Positions 39,748 to 49,053 of a stretch of 64,000 bases of DNA are shown in pieces. Positions within the stretch are counted from its first letter, which is position 1. Each line of letters starts with the position of its first letter. The notes beneath the pieces were generated by a model that made no database searches, was not told the origin of the DNA, and saw nothing but the letters and a program-made list of their open reading frames with translations. The stretch lies in contig PSPG01000006.1 of the NCBI GenBank assembly GCA_003193925.1, positions 33,095 through 97,094 of the forward strand, written 5' to 3'. The DNA comes from Candidatus Thalassarchaeum betae (GTDB lineage: Archaea; Thermoplasmatota; Poseidoniia; Poseidoniales; Thalassarchaeaceae). The translations under genes and the position numbers were made by a program.

Positions 39748-40458
39748 GTGCCTAGAAGGCCTGTGAAGCTGGGCTGGGGAGTCAGGCGCGAGGGCCGCTC
39801 GCTGTGGACTAGGAACGCTGTTCGCGGAATCTCAGTCAGAGGCGAGCGCCGCAAGAGGGACAGCCGCATTGAGTGGCGGGCATGGGACCCCACTCGCTCC
39901 AAGGTCGCGGCGGCGCTTCTGCTAACCGGAAACGACGCATCCGACATGCTTCCCGAGCCGGGCTCTACCTGCCTCTATCTGGGGGCTTCGACAGGTAGCA
40001 CCGTGAGCCACATTCACGATCACGTCTGCGGCGCGGGAAACCATCACGGAGGCCAAGTCGTAGCGGTCGAGATATCGCCTCGGATGATGCGCGATCTGAC
40101 AGCGCTCGCAAGCAAGAGGCCCGGCCTCGTCCCGGTCTTGGGTGATGCCCGAATCCCACATGCGGTAGCCCCCTACATCCGAAGCCAGGCCGACTGGATG
40201 CACCAGGATCTAAGCATCGCCGACCAGGCTCAGACCTTCGTCAAGATGGCCGGCGCCTTCCTCAAGCCGGGAGGCACAGGACTGCTCTCTCTGAAGGCTG
40301 CCAGCGAGCGGTCATCGGACGGCGACGACGACTCTAGGTTCGAGAAGGCCGCGAGAATCCTGGGGGAGTCGGAGCTCGAGGTCGTGGAGAGGATAGACCT
40401 TGCCGGACTAGAGGATCAGCACATCGTATTCCACGTTCTGTTGCCCGCAACTGACTAG
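39748..40458 (+). CDS. flpA: fibrillarin-like rRNA/tRNA 2'-O-methyltransferase
   Basis: A 236-aa SAM-dependent methyltransferase: WDPTRSKVAAALL, the SAM motif TCLYLGASTGSTVSHIHD, VVAVEISPRMMRDL, and the catalytic region WMHQDLSIADQAQTF with a late KPGGTGLLSLKA. Start is GTG 39748, giving MPRRPVKLGWGV, 4 bp after the nop5 stop. It forms the catalytic subunit of box C/D sRNPs with Nop5. The 3' end overlaps the convergent gene at 40455 by 4 bp. Confidence 0.93.
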   Translation: MPRRPVKLGWGVRREGRSLWTRNAVRGISVRGERRKRDSRIEWRAWDPTRSKVAAALLLTGNDASDMLPEPGSTCLYLGASTGSTVSHIHDHVCGAGNHHGGQVVAVEISPRMMRDLTALASKRPGLVPVLGDARIPHAVAPYIRSQADWMHQDLSIADQAQTFVKMAGAFLKPGGTGLLSLKAASERSSDGDDDSRFEKAARILGESELEVVERIDLAGLEDQHIVFHVLLPATD

Positions 40459-40874
40459 CCGCCGAGGGTAAAACCGGCGCCGCCCAGCAAGACGGCGCCG
40501 AACAATACTCCACCCGCAATTATCAGGAGTGCGAGATAGTTCATCACAAGGCCGGCTATCGCCATCCCTCTGCCTTCACCACCCATCTCCTTCGCCTTGT
40601 TGATGCCCATGTGGCCGGTGACAATCCCAGCGATCATAGCGAATGGAATCAAGCATACGGTGAAGCACAGTCCCGACAGGACGATGCAGACCCAAGTCAC
40701 GATTCCCATGACCATTGAGATAGTCGCTACATCGTTGCTCTGGGGGATTTTCATCAGCGGTTGCACGTAGGCGCTGGCCTGACCCGAGGCGGCGTATGGG
40801 TTGGGTTCTGCAGACTCGTCCGAGCCAGCACTGGGGGTGCCCGAGAGCACCACTGTCTCCGGCTCTTCTTCCAC
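40455..40874 (-). CDS. DUF4190-like membrane protein
   Basis: A 139-aa protein with an N-terminal disordered part (about 1-45, with NPYAASGQ) and two hydrophobic hairpin segments, MVMGIVTWVCIVLSGLCF and GMAIAGLVMNYLALLIIAG, separated by GHMGINKAKEMGGEGRG. This alternation matches DUF4190-type proteins of unknown function. Start is GTG 40874, with TTCAATTGGCGGTG 28 nt upstream on the minus strand. It is divergent from mutM. Confidence 0.78.
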   Translation of the reverse strand: MEEEPETVVLSGTPSAGSDESAEPNPYAASGQASAYVQPLMKIPQSNDVATISMVMGIVTWVCIVLSGLCFTVCLIPFAMIAGIVTGHMGINKAKEMGGEGRGMAIAGLVMNYLALLIIAGGVLFGAVLLGGAGFTLGG

Positions 40875-40956
40875 GGCTCTCGGTATCGCACCGCCAATTG
40901 AAACTACCCCTGCGCCCCCGCGTCACAATGAAGGAGCCGCACAGACTCGGAACCCC

Positions 40957-41811
40957 GTGCCCGAGTATCCGGAGGTGTGTACGGTCCGACTCGGTCTCGA
41001 GAGGCACCTCGTCGGCAGACGAATCATCGACATCGAGCTTCGACGGCCTGACCTCCGCTTCCCCTTCCCCCCCGGGTTCGATCAGCTCCTGCGAGGCAGG
41101 GCGGTCCAGAGGATCGACCAACGCGGCAAGTACCTCCTGCTCAGACTCGATGAGGGCGAGTACACCTGGCTGAGCCACTTGGGAATGTCCGGCCGCTGGA
41201 CCCTGCTGGGAGCGGAAAGTGAGGATAGCGACGAGGGTCCGCACGACTGGGTCGTGGTGCACCTAGACAACGGCGAGCGAGCGGTCTATTCGGACCACCG
41301 CCGCTTCGGTTTCATGGACTTCTTCCCCACCGACGAGCAGGAGCAGCACGAGCTGCTCGCGCATCTGGGGCCAGACCCGACCCCTGACCATCTGACCCCG
41401 ATGGATCTGGCCGAGAGGCTCCGCGGCCGCAGGACTCCGATGAAGGCCGCGCTGCTCGACCAGAAGACGGTCGCGGGCCTTGGCAATATCTACGTCTGCG
41501 AGATCCTGCATCGCGCGGGAGTATCACCTCGCAGGTCGGCAGCGAATGTAGCGGGAAAGTCGGGGGTGACCAGACGAGTCGAGAGGATAACCGCCGCCAC
41601 GCACGACGTTATCACCGAGGCGATCGACGCCGGTGGTTCTAGCATCAGCGACTTCGTCGGCGTCGGCGGCGCCCTCGGTTACTTCACTCGTAGCCACCAG
41701 GTCTACGGCAGGGAGGGCGAGCCCTGCCTCACTGAGGGTTGCGATGCGACCATCCGGCGCTTCGTGCAGTCCGGGCGCTCGACCTTCTACTGCCCGGGCT
41801 GCCAGCGCTGA
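40957..41811 (+). CDS. mutM: formamidopyrimidine-DNA glycosylase (Fpg/MutM)
   Basis: Bacterial-type base-excision enzyme for oxidised purines. The frame is open upstream, but the enzyme needs an N-terminal proline, and GTG 40957 gives MPEYPEVCTVR, exposing Pro as nucleophile and the catalytic Glu next to it. An ATGAAGGAGCCG element lies 28 nt upstream. Also present are QRGKYLLLRL, LGNIYVCEILHRAGVSP and the C-terminal zinc finger (CLTEGC...FYCPGCQR). Length 284 aa is typical. Fpg is uncommon in archaea, which usually rely on other glycosylases. Confidence 0.93.
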   Translation: MPEYPEVCTVRLGLERHLVGRRIIDIELRRPDLRFPFPPGFDQLLRGRAVQRIDQRGKYLLLRLDEGEYTWLSHLGMSGRWTLLGAESEDSDEGPHDWVVVHLDNGERAVYSDHRRFGFMDFFPTDEQEQHELLAHLGPDPTPDHLTPMDLAERLRGRRTPMKAALLDQKTVAGLGNIYVCEILHRAGVSPRRSAANVAGKSGVTRRVERITAATHDVITEAIDAGGSSISDFVGVGGALGYFTRSHQVYGREGEPCLTEGCDATIRRFVQSGRSTFYCPGCQR

Positions 41812-41859
41812 ACTACCACCGATCTTCTTGGAACTCCCAGTCGTGGCTCATCGCATCGC

Positions 41860-44800
41860 CTACATGTTGCGCCGGAACTTTCCACCTGTCTCAAACAGTG
41901 CTTGGGTGACTTGTCCGACGGTGCAGTGCTCGACGATGTCCATCATCACCTCGAACAGGTTCCCGCCCTTGCGAGCGACCTGCTTGAGCCTCGCCAGACC
42001 TTCCTCGGCCTCGGCCGCGTGAGCCTCCTTAAACGCCTTGTTGCGTTCGATCACCATCTGCCTCTCGGCCTCGTCAGAGCGCGTGACATCGACGTCGAAG
42101 TCGTCGGCCGACATCACCGCCGACCCCTCGTCGACGTAAGTGTTGACGCCGATGATCGGTAGCTCGCCGGAGTGCTTGCGGTGCTCGTAGACCATCGACT
42201 CGTCCTGGATGCGGTTGCGCTGGTAGTTGACCTCCAGAGAGCCCAGCACGCCACCGCGGGCGTGCATCTCCTCGAAGATCCTCAGCACCTGCTCCTCGAC
42301 GTTGTCGGTCAGCCACCCGGCGATGTATGAGCCCTGCAGCGGGTTCTCGTTCTGCAGCCAGCCGTACTCCTTCGAGAGGATGAGCTGGATCGCCACAGCG
42401 TCGCGCACCGTGTCCTCGGTGGGGGTGCCGAAGGCCTCGTCACGGCTGTTGGTGTGCAGGCTGTTGGCGTTGTCCGCCAGTGCGTAGAGCGCCTGCAGGG
42501 TGGTGCGGTAGTCGTTCCATGTGAACTCCTGCGAGTGCAGGCTGCGCCCGCTCCCCTGGATGTGGTACTTGAGCTTCTGACCGCGCTCGTCGACCCGGTA
42601 GAGGTCGCGCATGGCAATCGCCCAGATTCGCCTACAGACGCGCCCAATCACTGCGTATTCGGGGTCCATCCCGTTGGAGAAGAACCAGCTGAAGTTGCGT
42701 AGGAACTTGTCTGCGTCGAGCCCGCGCGTGTTGAATAATTCGACGTAGGTCAGGCCGTTCGAGAGAGTGAGAGCGGCCTGCGATATCGGGTTGGCGCCCG
42801 CCTCGTCGATGTGGTAGCCGCTGATACTGACGAAGTAGTGGTTCCTGACCTCGTTCTCGACATAGAACTCCGCGACGTCCCCCATCATCCGCAATGCTGT
42901 GTCGAGGTTGAAGACCAGTGTGTTCTGACCCATCGCCTCCTTGAGTTGGTCCGCCTGGACGGTGCCCCTTACCGTGCTCAGCGTCCGCGCCCTGATCTCG
43001 GCCCGCTCGTCGTCGGACGGCTGTCTGCCGTTCTCCTCCTCGAACTTCGCCACCTGCTGTCGGATGGCCACGGTGAAGAAGGCGGCAAGGTGCCACCAGT
43101 AGTTGCCGTTGATGGTCTTGGAGACCGAGGTGTTGGCAGCACACAGGTCGAAGCCCTCAAACAGCTTCTCCATCTCTTCCACCGTGCTGATGCTAACGCC
43201 CGACTCGCAGACCTTGCCGAAGATGTCGAGCCTTTCCACCGGGTCGTGGCCGTACAGGCTGGGAGAGTCGAATGCGACCGAGATCCGGTTGAACGGCTGG
43301 CCCTGCGAGAGGAAGTGGTAGCGCTTGTTGGTGCGCTCGGCGCTGCCCTCGCCGGCGAACATGCGGACGGGCAGCTCGTCCTCGCGCCTGAACGGGAACA
43401 CTCCGCCAGTGTAGGGGAAAACTCCCGGCGCGTTCTCCTTGCGGATCCACTCGAGGCGCTCGCCCCAGTCCTCGGTGTCCGGGAGGGCGACCCTCGGGAG
43501 GTCGAGCCCCGAGAGGGTGGTCTTGGTGGTCTCGACCGAGATCTCCTCTCCTCTGACCGTGTAGGTCGCTCGGCCAGAGCGGTAAGCCTCTGCACGCTCA
43601 TCGAACTCCTCCAGCGCCAGCCACGCCTCATCGGAAACGGCAGCCCTCACGCTTGCAGCCTCCACATCCAGGTCGGATGCAGCGTCGTCCTTGCCGGACT
43701 TGCGCATCTGCCTTGACGCCGCTTCCAATTGCTGGACCAGCCTGACTTGGGATGACACCTCGGCGGTCCTGTCGTGGTAGCCTCGTACCGCGGCGGTGAC
43801 CTCAGCGAGGTAGCCCTGCCTCTCGGGAGGAATCGGGGCCGATTTGTGGGGTAACCCACCGGCATTGAGTCTGGGCTCGGAGGCAGCGAACTCGGTCCCC
43901 TGCCGGTCATTGAGCATCGTCGCAAGCCTTTGCCACAGCTGGTCCACGCCCGCGTTGGCGAACTGGCTGGCGATGGTCGGGATGACTGGGAGTGTGCTGT
44001 CTTCAGCATCCCACATCTCGCGGTTGCGCTTGAACTGCTTTCGAATCTCGGAGAGCGCGTCTTCGGAACCCCTTCGGTCGAACTTGTTGAGAACGACTAT
44101 GTCCGCGGCATCGAGCATCTCGAGCTTCTCGAGCTGGCTCGGAGCGCCGTACTCGCGAGTTGTGACGTACATCGATACGTCAGCGACCTCGGTGATGGCG
44201 TCGTCGCCCTGGCCGATGCCGCTGGTCTCAACCAGCACGAGGTCGAAGCCGACCGACTGGCAGGCCTCGATCGCTCTGCCGACGCAGTCAGCGATTTCCC
44301 TGCCGCTGGCGCGGCTTGCGAACGAGCGCATGAACAGGTGCTCGTCGGAAAGCGAGTTCATCCTGATCCTATCGCCCAGAAGCGCACCTCCGGTGCGCTT
44401 GCGTGTGGGGTCCGTTGCCAGCAGCGCGACCCTCTTGCCTGGATTGTCGCGCTGGACTCTCAGCATGATCTCGTCCATCAGGCTTGACTTGCCCGCACCT
44501 CCGGTCCCGGTCAGCCCGACTACCGGGCAAGCATCCTCCTCCGCGCACGAGCGCACGCGCTCGAGGGTCGAGGCAAACGTCCCCTCATCGCCGTTCTCGG
44601 CCAGAGTGAGCAGTCGAGCCACGGCGCCGTGGTCCGCAGCGGTGATGGGTCCGGTGAGCGAATCGAAGCGAGACTCGTCGAGCAGGTCGATTCCTAGAGC
44701 TGTGTCCATGGCGTCCTGCACCATGCCCACCAGCCCCATCTGGCGACCGTCGTCGGGCGAGTAGATGCGGGCGATTCCGCTATCTCCGAGTTGTTTGATC

Positions 44801-45156
44801 TCGTTCGGCAGTATCGTCCCCCCTCCACCTCCGAACAGGAAGACGTGGCCGAAGCCAGCTTCGTCGAGAATCTCCTTGGTGTGGGTGAACATCTCCACGG
44901 CACCGCCCTGATAGGACGTGATCGCAACGGCGTGAGCATCCTCCTGGATGGCCGCGCGTGCGACCTCGTCGGCCCCGCGGTCGTGCCCGAGATGGATGAC
45001 CTCGCAGCCCTGGCTCTGCAGGATCCTGCGAAAGATCCCTATGGCCACATCGTGACCATCGAAGATGGCCGCAGCAGTAACGACTCGCAGCGGCATGCGA
45101 CCGCCCGAGGCACGGGCGGAATCACCCGAAACGCCATCCTCAGCACCGCTAACCAT
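41860..45156 (-). CDS. icmF: fused acyl-CoA mutase IcmF (B12 domain, G-protein chaperone, mutase)
   Basis: A 1098-aa protein in IcmF order. The B12 domain spans about 20-150, with DGHDVAIG and cobalt-ligand His35; the MeaB-like GTPase about 200-450, with Walker A GLTGTGGAGKSS at 214-225; a linker; and the mutase TIM barrel from about 540 on (TGGVFPFRREDELPVRMFAG, RNHYFVSISGYHIDEAGA). IcmF interconverts isobutyryl- and n-butyryl-CoA, or related acids, with its own repair chaperone; methylmalonyl activity cannot be ruled out. ATG 45156 is chosen over a longer frame. It follows the LysE gene by 113 bp on the same strand. Confidence 0.92.
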   Translation of the reverse strand: MVSGAEDGVSGDSARASGGRMPLRVVTAAAIFDGHDVAIGIFRRILQSQGCEVIHLGHDRGADEVARAAIQEDAHAVAITSYQGGAVEMFTHTKEILDEAGFGHVFLFGGGGGTILPNEIKQLGDSGIARIYSPDDGRQMGLVGMVQDAMDTALGIDLLDESRFDSLTGPITAADHGAVARLLTLAENGDEGTFASTLERVRSCAEEDACPVVGLTGTGGAGKSSLMDEIMLRVQRDNPGKRVALLATDPTRKRTGGALLGDRIRMNSLSDEHLFMRSFASRASGREIADCVGRAIEACQSVGFDLVLVETSGIGQGDDAITEVADVSMYVTTREYGAPSQLEKLEMLDAADIVVLNKFDRRGSEDALSEIRKQFKRNREMWDAEDSTLPVIPTIASQFANAGVDQLWQRLATMLNDRQGTEFAASEPRLNAGGLPHKSAPIPPERQGYLAEVTAAVRGYHDRTAEVSSQVRLVQQLEAASRQMRKSGKDDAASDLDVEAASVRAAVSDEAWLALEEFDERAEAYRSGRATYTVRGEEISVETTKTTLSGLDLPRVALPDTEDWGERLEWIRKENAPGVFPYTGGVFPFRREDELPVRMFAGEGSAERTNKRYHFLSQGQPFNRISVAFDSPSLYGHDPVERLDIFGKVCESGVSISTVEEMEKLFEGFDLCAANTSVSKTINGNYWWHLAAFFTVAIRQQVAKFEEENGRQPSDDERAEIRARTLSTVRGTVQADQLKEAMGQNTLVFNLDTALRMMGDVAEFYVENEVRNHYFVSISGYHIDEAGANPISQAALTLSNGLTYVELFNTRGLDADKFLRNFSWFFSNGMDPEYAVIGRVCRRIWAIAMRDLYRVDERGQKLKYHIQGSGRSLHSQEFTWNDYRTTLQALYALADNANSLHTNSRDEAFGTPTEDTVRDAVAIQLILSKEYGWLQNENPLQGSYIAGWLTDNVEEQVLRIFEEMHARGGVLGSLEVNYQRNRIQDESMVYEHRKHSGELPIIGVNTYVDEGSAVMSADDFDVDVTRSDEAERQMVIERNKAFKEAHAAEAEEGLARLKQVARKGGNLFEVMMDIVEHCTVGQVTQALFETGGKFRRNM

Positions 45157-45269
45157 GCTAATTCGGACCCTGCGGGTCCACAAGAATGCGCCGCCCACTG
45201 ATAATAGGCCAATATCGACCTGTCCGGGACTTAGCTCAGGACCTTCGCCTGCCCTTTGCCATACTGTGA

Positions 45270-45902
45270 TCACAGGTAGCCGCCGAACAGAAGTCCGGCG
45301 AAGAAGAACATCAGCAGGCCCATCGCCGCATCGATCCTGTGCGCCTGCGAACGCAGCTTCGCAACCCCGTCACCGCGGGTCAGCACAGTGGCCACGGTCA
45401 CATACCAGGTGGAATCTATGGTCATGCCCAGAAGACCCATGCCAAGGAGAGTCTGCATTCCCATTTCAGCCTCGATGAAGGGGGCGTATAACGCTAGCAT
45501 CCAGGCTAAAATCTTCGGATTGAGGAGGGCTATTGCGAACCCCTGGGCGAAGCCCGCACGGCCTGAAGGGCCGTGTTCGTCATCAGGGGAATGCTCGTAC
45601 GGGCCCGAGAGAGCGTGCTTGAGGAACGTGTAGCCGAGCCAGACCAGCAGCGCCGTCCCGCCCCACCTGAGTATGACCACTGTGGAATCGTGAAGAGTTA
45701 GAGCGGTGGCGATACCAGCGGCGGCTAGGAAGGCGTAGATGCCGAAGCCGATGCCGTGACCTAACCCTGTCATCACGCCCTGCGTGCGACCTCCTACCAT
45801 GGTGTTGCGAAGTATCACAGCAAGACTCGGCCCGGGGCTCATCGCACCTAGAATGAACACGGTGGCCAGAGCCACCCAAGCCTCGGGTGTCAACGGGATC
45901 AC
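45270..45902 (-). CDS. LysE/RhtB-type amino acid exporter
   Basis: A 210-aa inner-membrane exporter with six hydrophobic segments. The family motif GAMSPGPSLAVILRNT is at about 19-34, and FAIALLNPKILAWML corresponds to the second conserved region. It exports amino acids or small derivatives. GTG start, 12 bp after the acyl-CoA synthetase stop, suggesting cotranscription. A charged loop (about 103-117) separates the halves. Confidence 0.88.
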   Translation of the reverse strand: MIPLTPEAWVALATVFILGAMSPGPSLAVILRNTMVGGRTQGVMTGLGHGIGFGIYAFLAAAGIATALTLHDSTVVILRWGGTALLVWLGYTFLKHALSGPYEHSPDDEHGPSGRAGFAQGFAIALLNPKILAWMLALYAPFIEAEMGMQTLLGMGLLGMTIDSTWYVTVATVLTRGDGVAKLRSQAHRIDAAMGLLMFFFAGLLFGGYL

Positions 45903-45914
45903 CCGTTATGGCGA

Positions 45915-47711
45915 TCAGGCGTACATCGCTTCAATCTCATCAGCCCAGTTCTCGCGGATCTGCTTCCTGCGAATCTTCAGAGTGGGTGTCAGCTCACCAG
46001 CGTCTACGTTGAGGTCTCGAGGCAGCACGGTGAACTTCTTGATCTGCTCCGGGCTACTGAACTTCTGATTCAGTTCGGCTACAGCAGCCTCGAGTTGCTT
46101 ATGCGTCTCGCTTCCGACCGCTGTGTACTCGGACAGGTCGTGGCCCAGTTCGGCCAGCCTAGCGAGCTGCTCCCCGGGGTCCTTCGGGACCTCGGTCGCT
46201 CCGTCGAGGCCGTGCACGTCACGCAGAATCGCGCCAACGTCCAGCGTAAACAGGGCGCTGCAGAACTTGCGGTTATCGCCGATGAGCATGCACTGCGAGA
46301 CCACCGGGATGCCCTTCATCGTCTCCTCGATCACCAGCGGAGCTATGTTCTTGCCAGCCGAAGAGACGTATATCTCCTTGATTCTGCCAGTGATGTAGAC
46401 ATAGCCGTCCGAGTCGATGCGGCCGAGGTCGCCGGACTTGAGCCAGCCGTCCTCGGTCATCGTCTCAGAGGTGGCCTCTGGGTCGCGGTAGTATCCGGCC
46501 ATCACGTGCCGGCCGTTGAACTGGATCTCGCCCTCGCCGTTCTCGTTGGCATCGCCAATCCTCAGTTCGGTCCCCTCCATCGGCTTGCCGACGCTGCCGA
46601 TCTTGTTGTTGCCGTCGTAGTTCAGCGTGGCTCCCGCAGTGGTCTCGGTCATGCCATAGCCCTCGTAGAGCGGGATCCCCAGCTTTTGGAAGAGGTTCAG
46701 GATGTCGGGATTGATCGGCGCTGCGCCGGTGATGGCGTATTTGGTGTTGGAGAAACCGATCGCCGCCCTCGCCTTCTTCCTGATGATGCCACCGAGCACT
46801 GGTACCCTGAGGAGCTTGAGCTTGCTGCCGAGGCCCGCCATGAGGTTCGAGTAGACCTTCTCGTAGATTCTCGGGACTCCGATGAACAGGTGGGGCTGGA
46901 CCTCCTTGCAGTAGTCTATCGAGTGCAGCGGGTTGTCGACCACGCGCATGTGCATGGCATCGCGGATCCAGATGTGGTTGTCGGCTAGCTGTCCAAAGAC
47001 ATGGGCACAGGGCAGCCACGAGACGTAACCGTCGCCCTGGTTGTAGCGAGTGACTTGCTGGACGCTCCAGATCTCGAACTCGAAGTTGTCATGGGTCAGA
47101 ACGACTCCCTTCGGGTTACCAGTGGTACCGGACGTGTAGATCAGGGCCGCGGTGTCCGAGGGCTTGATGCTCGAGATGCGGTCCGTGACCGCTGAGTCCG
47201 GCATCCCGGCCCCCTTCGACATGAAGTCGGACCACGACATCGCCTTGGGGTGGTCGATCATCTCGACGCCGTCCAACACCACTGCGACCTCGACCTTGTG
47301 CAGGTCATCGAGGACACTGAGGAGCCTGTTGCTGCACTTCTTGTCCGCATCGCCGCCGTCCATCGGGTTGTGCCCCACGAAGACCACCTTGGAGTCGGAG
47401 TTGCCGACGACCCAGTTCACCTCGTCGGGCGAGCAGGTGTGGTAGACGCCGACTGCGGAGCCGTTGCACATGTTGGCCGCGGCGTAGGCCGCGTACCACT
47501 CCATCCGGTTGTACGAGTAGATGCTCAGCTTGTCGTCGATCTGGAAGCCCAGGGCGAGCAGCGACTTGGACACTCCCATAGCGGTGCCGCAGAACTCGGA
47601 CCAGGTCATGTTGACCCAGTTCCCGGACGGGCCCTTCCAGGATATCGCGTTCTCGTTGGCGTATTTCTCGGCGTTTGAAAGCAGGTACTGAGGCGTGGTC
47701 ATCGCTGACAT
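45915..47711 (-). CDS. long-chain acyl-CoA synthetase (AMP-forming, FadD15 type)
   Basis: A 598-aa adenylate-forming ligase that activates fatty acids with ATP and CoA. Core motifs: LIYTSGTTGNPKGVVLTH (A3/P-loop), the YEGYGMTETTAG region (A5), GWLKSGDLGRIDSDGYVYITGR (A7/A8), and the catalytic lysine near the C-terminus in LTPTLKIRRKQI. It resembles the eukaryote-like FadD15 branch by length and by SSAGKNIAPL. ATG 47711 is used; ATG 47702 is an alternative. LysE lies downstream in the same direction. Confidence 0.93.
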   Translation of the reverse strand: MSAMTTPQYLLSNAEKYANENAISWKGPSGNWVNMTWSEFCGTAMGVSKSLLALGFQIDDKLSIYSYNRMEWYAAYAAANMCNGSAVGVYHTCSPDEVNWVVGNSDSKVVFVGHNPMDGGDADKKCSNRLLSVLDDLHKVEVAVVLDGVEMIDHPKAMSWSDFMSKGAGMPDSAVTDRISSIKPSDTAALIYTSGTTGNPKGVVLTHDNFEFEIWSVQQVTRYNQGDGYVSWLPCAHVFGQLADNHIWIRDAMHMRVVDNPLHSIDYCKEVQPHLFIGVPRIYEKVYSNLMAGLGSKLKLLRVPVLGGIIRKKARAAIGFSNTKYAITGAAPINPDILNLFQKLGIPLYEGYGMTETTAGATLNYDGNNKIGSVGKPMEGTELRIGDANENGEGEIQFNGRHVMAGYYRDPEATSETMTEDGWLKSGDLGRIDSDGYVYITGRIKEIYVSSAGKNIAPLVIEETMKGIPVVSQCMLIGDNRKFCSALFTLDVGAILRDVHGLDGATEVPKDPGEQLARLAELGHDLSEYTAVGSETHKQLEAAVAELNQKFSSPEQIKKFTVLPRDLNVDAGELTPTLKIRRKQIRENWADEIEAMYA

Positions 47712-47777
47712 GCCTCAGGACAGAACATTTGCCGACTTAATTGTTTACTAGCCCCAGAGAGGCTATCTCTCGAAGGC

Positions 47778-48512
47778 TCAGGGCAGCACTGCTCTAACAT
47801 TGGCACGCCAGTCCGCGCCACCGTTCCGATTAGCCAGTGGCGAGGCTGGCGAGGGGTGCCAGCAGCCGACGATCTCGACGGCGGTGCCTGCGAGCGCAGC
47901 CCTCGCCCGGGCCTCGGCGAACTTGCCAACGCCAATCACCCGCTCCGCGCCGAGGACTCCGACCACCTCCAGCAGGTGCTCGTCACAGCGCTCGAGCAGG
48001 GCCTGTGCTGTCGTCCCGGCGACCTTGTCCGGCGTGATGTTGGCTGCTCGGGGGCCCGAGAACAGCATCAATGGGCAGTGGTTGACGAGGAACACGTGCT
48101 CGAATATCGAGTCGGCAGTGCCGTAGTACTCAGCCAGAACCCCCCATAGGCGAGTTCCAGAGACCTCCTCGCGCGGGTGAGCGAGCCCGTTCACGGGCCT
48201 CAGAGGATGTGGATCCCGGGGCTGTCCGACCTCCAGCCCGCTGATTCCCAGCAGTTCGCGCACTACAGTGGTGGCAGCGAAAGGTATCCCCATCTGCCCC
48301 ATGCCGTGAGGCCCCGGGTTCATTCCCAGAAGTAGGGTCTTGGCTCCCCTGCCGCCGCCGCGCCGGATGAAGGCCTCGTGCGGCGCCCAAGCGTACTCGA
48401 GTGGGTTGTAGACGCTATCGACCGTGCCTTCTGCTACGAGTGCGTCCCCGAGCGGTCCGACGTCATCGCGCAGGCTCACAGCAGCACGAATCAACTGCTC
48501 TACGACCATCAT
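47778..48512 (-). CDS. SMUG1-like single-strand-selective uracil-DNA glycosylase
   Basis: A 244-aa glycosylase that removes uracil from DNA. The active-site motif GMNPGPHGMGQMGIPF, the NHCPLMLF strand and the late HPSPASP loop match SMUG1. The aromatic residues and the Asn in GMNPG are preserved. SMUG1 is best known from animals and some bacteria, so an archaeal copy is notable. ATG 48512 starts 4 bp after the YbaK stop; longer frames would overlap that gene. The two genes are likely cotranscribed. Confidence 0.88.
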   Translation of the reverse strand: MMVVEQLIRAAVSLRDDVGPLGDALVAEGTVDSVYNPLEYAWAPHEAFIRRGGGRGAKTLLLGMNPGPHGMGQMGIPFAATTVVRELLGISGLEVGQPRDPHPLRPVNGLAHPREEVSGTRLWGVLAEYYGTADSIFEHVFLVNHCPLMLFSGPRAANITPDKVAGTTAQALLERCDEHLLEVVGVLGAERVIGVGKFAEARARAALAGTAVEIVGCWHPSPASPLANRNGGADWRANVRAVLP

Positions 48513-48516
48513 AACA

Positions 48517-48981
48517 CTACTGCTTGACATCGGCGACCGTGGCCCCGGAGAGCCTGAGCAGCTCATCGGGGGTGATGGGGAAGACGGTCTGGGCGGTGCC
48601 ACCTGCTCCCCAGACCAGTTCGTACTGCATCAGGTCCTCGTCCAGAAGCACGAAGACGGGCTTGGGATGACCGAATGGAGGGACTCCCCCGATCTGGTAG
48701 CCTGTGGCCTCGAGGACGTACTCCGGGGCCGCCATCCCCGGCTTGTACCCGATCGCCCGCTTCAACTTGCGTTTGCGGTCCACCCGATTGGCACCCGAGG
48801 TGATGACGATGACCGCGCCCTCCTGCCCGGCGAAGACGATCGATTTGGCGATGTGGGCGACGTCGCAGCCGAGCTGGTCCGCGGCGTCCTGGGAGGTCCG
48901 GGTGCCCTCGGCGTAGAGCCGGGCCTCAGGCGAGTACCCGAGCTTCTGGCATTCAGACAGCCACAGCTCGTGCCCGTCCAT
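48517..48981 (-). CDS. YbaK/ProX-type aminoacyl-tRNA deacylase
   Basis: A 154-aa YbaK-fold protein that clears misacylated tRNAs, such as Cys-tRNA-Pro or Ala-tRNA-Pro. Visible are the TSQDAADQLGCDVAHIAKSIVF segment with its invariant Lys, and the GYQIGGVPPFGH loop with the SGANRVD strand. ATG 48981 is used; a GTG at 48999 adds six residues. Next to the uracil glycosylase on the same strand, it probably heads that operon. Confidence 0.9.
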   Translation of the reverse strand: MDGHELWLSECQKLGYSPEARLYAEGTRTSQDAADQLGCDVAHIAKSIVFAGQEGAVIVITSGANRVDRKRKLKRAIGYKPGMAAPEYVLEATGYQIGGVPPFGHPKPVFVLLDEDLMQYELVWGAGGTAQTVFPITPDELLRLSGATVADVKQ

Positions 48982-49025
48982 GACCTGCCATCGAGCCACC
49001 CGACTTCATCGTTAGGGGAGTGTAA

Positions 49026-49038
49026 TTGAAGCGAGAAA
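49026..49038 (+). promoter_or_regulatory. leaderless-type promoter element
   Basis: TTGAAGCGAGAAA begins 28 nt before ATG 49054. It differs from the element at 1849 by one base. Confidence 0.55.
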
Positions 49039-49053
49039 CCCCGTCGCCGCGGC

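Noticed and set aside
40801-40956. Upstream extension of MutM
   Set aside because: The enzyme requires an N-terminal proline after Met removal, which only GTG 40957 provides.
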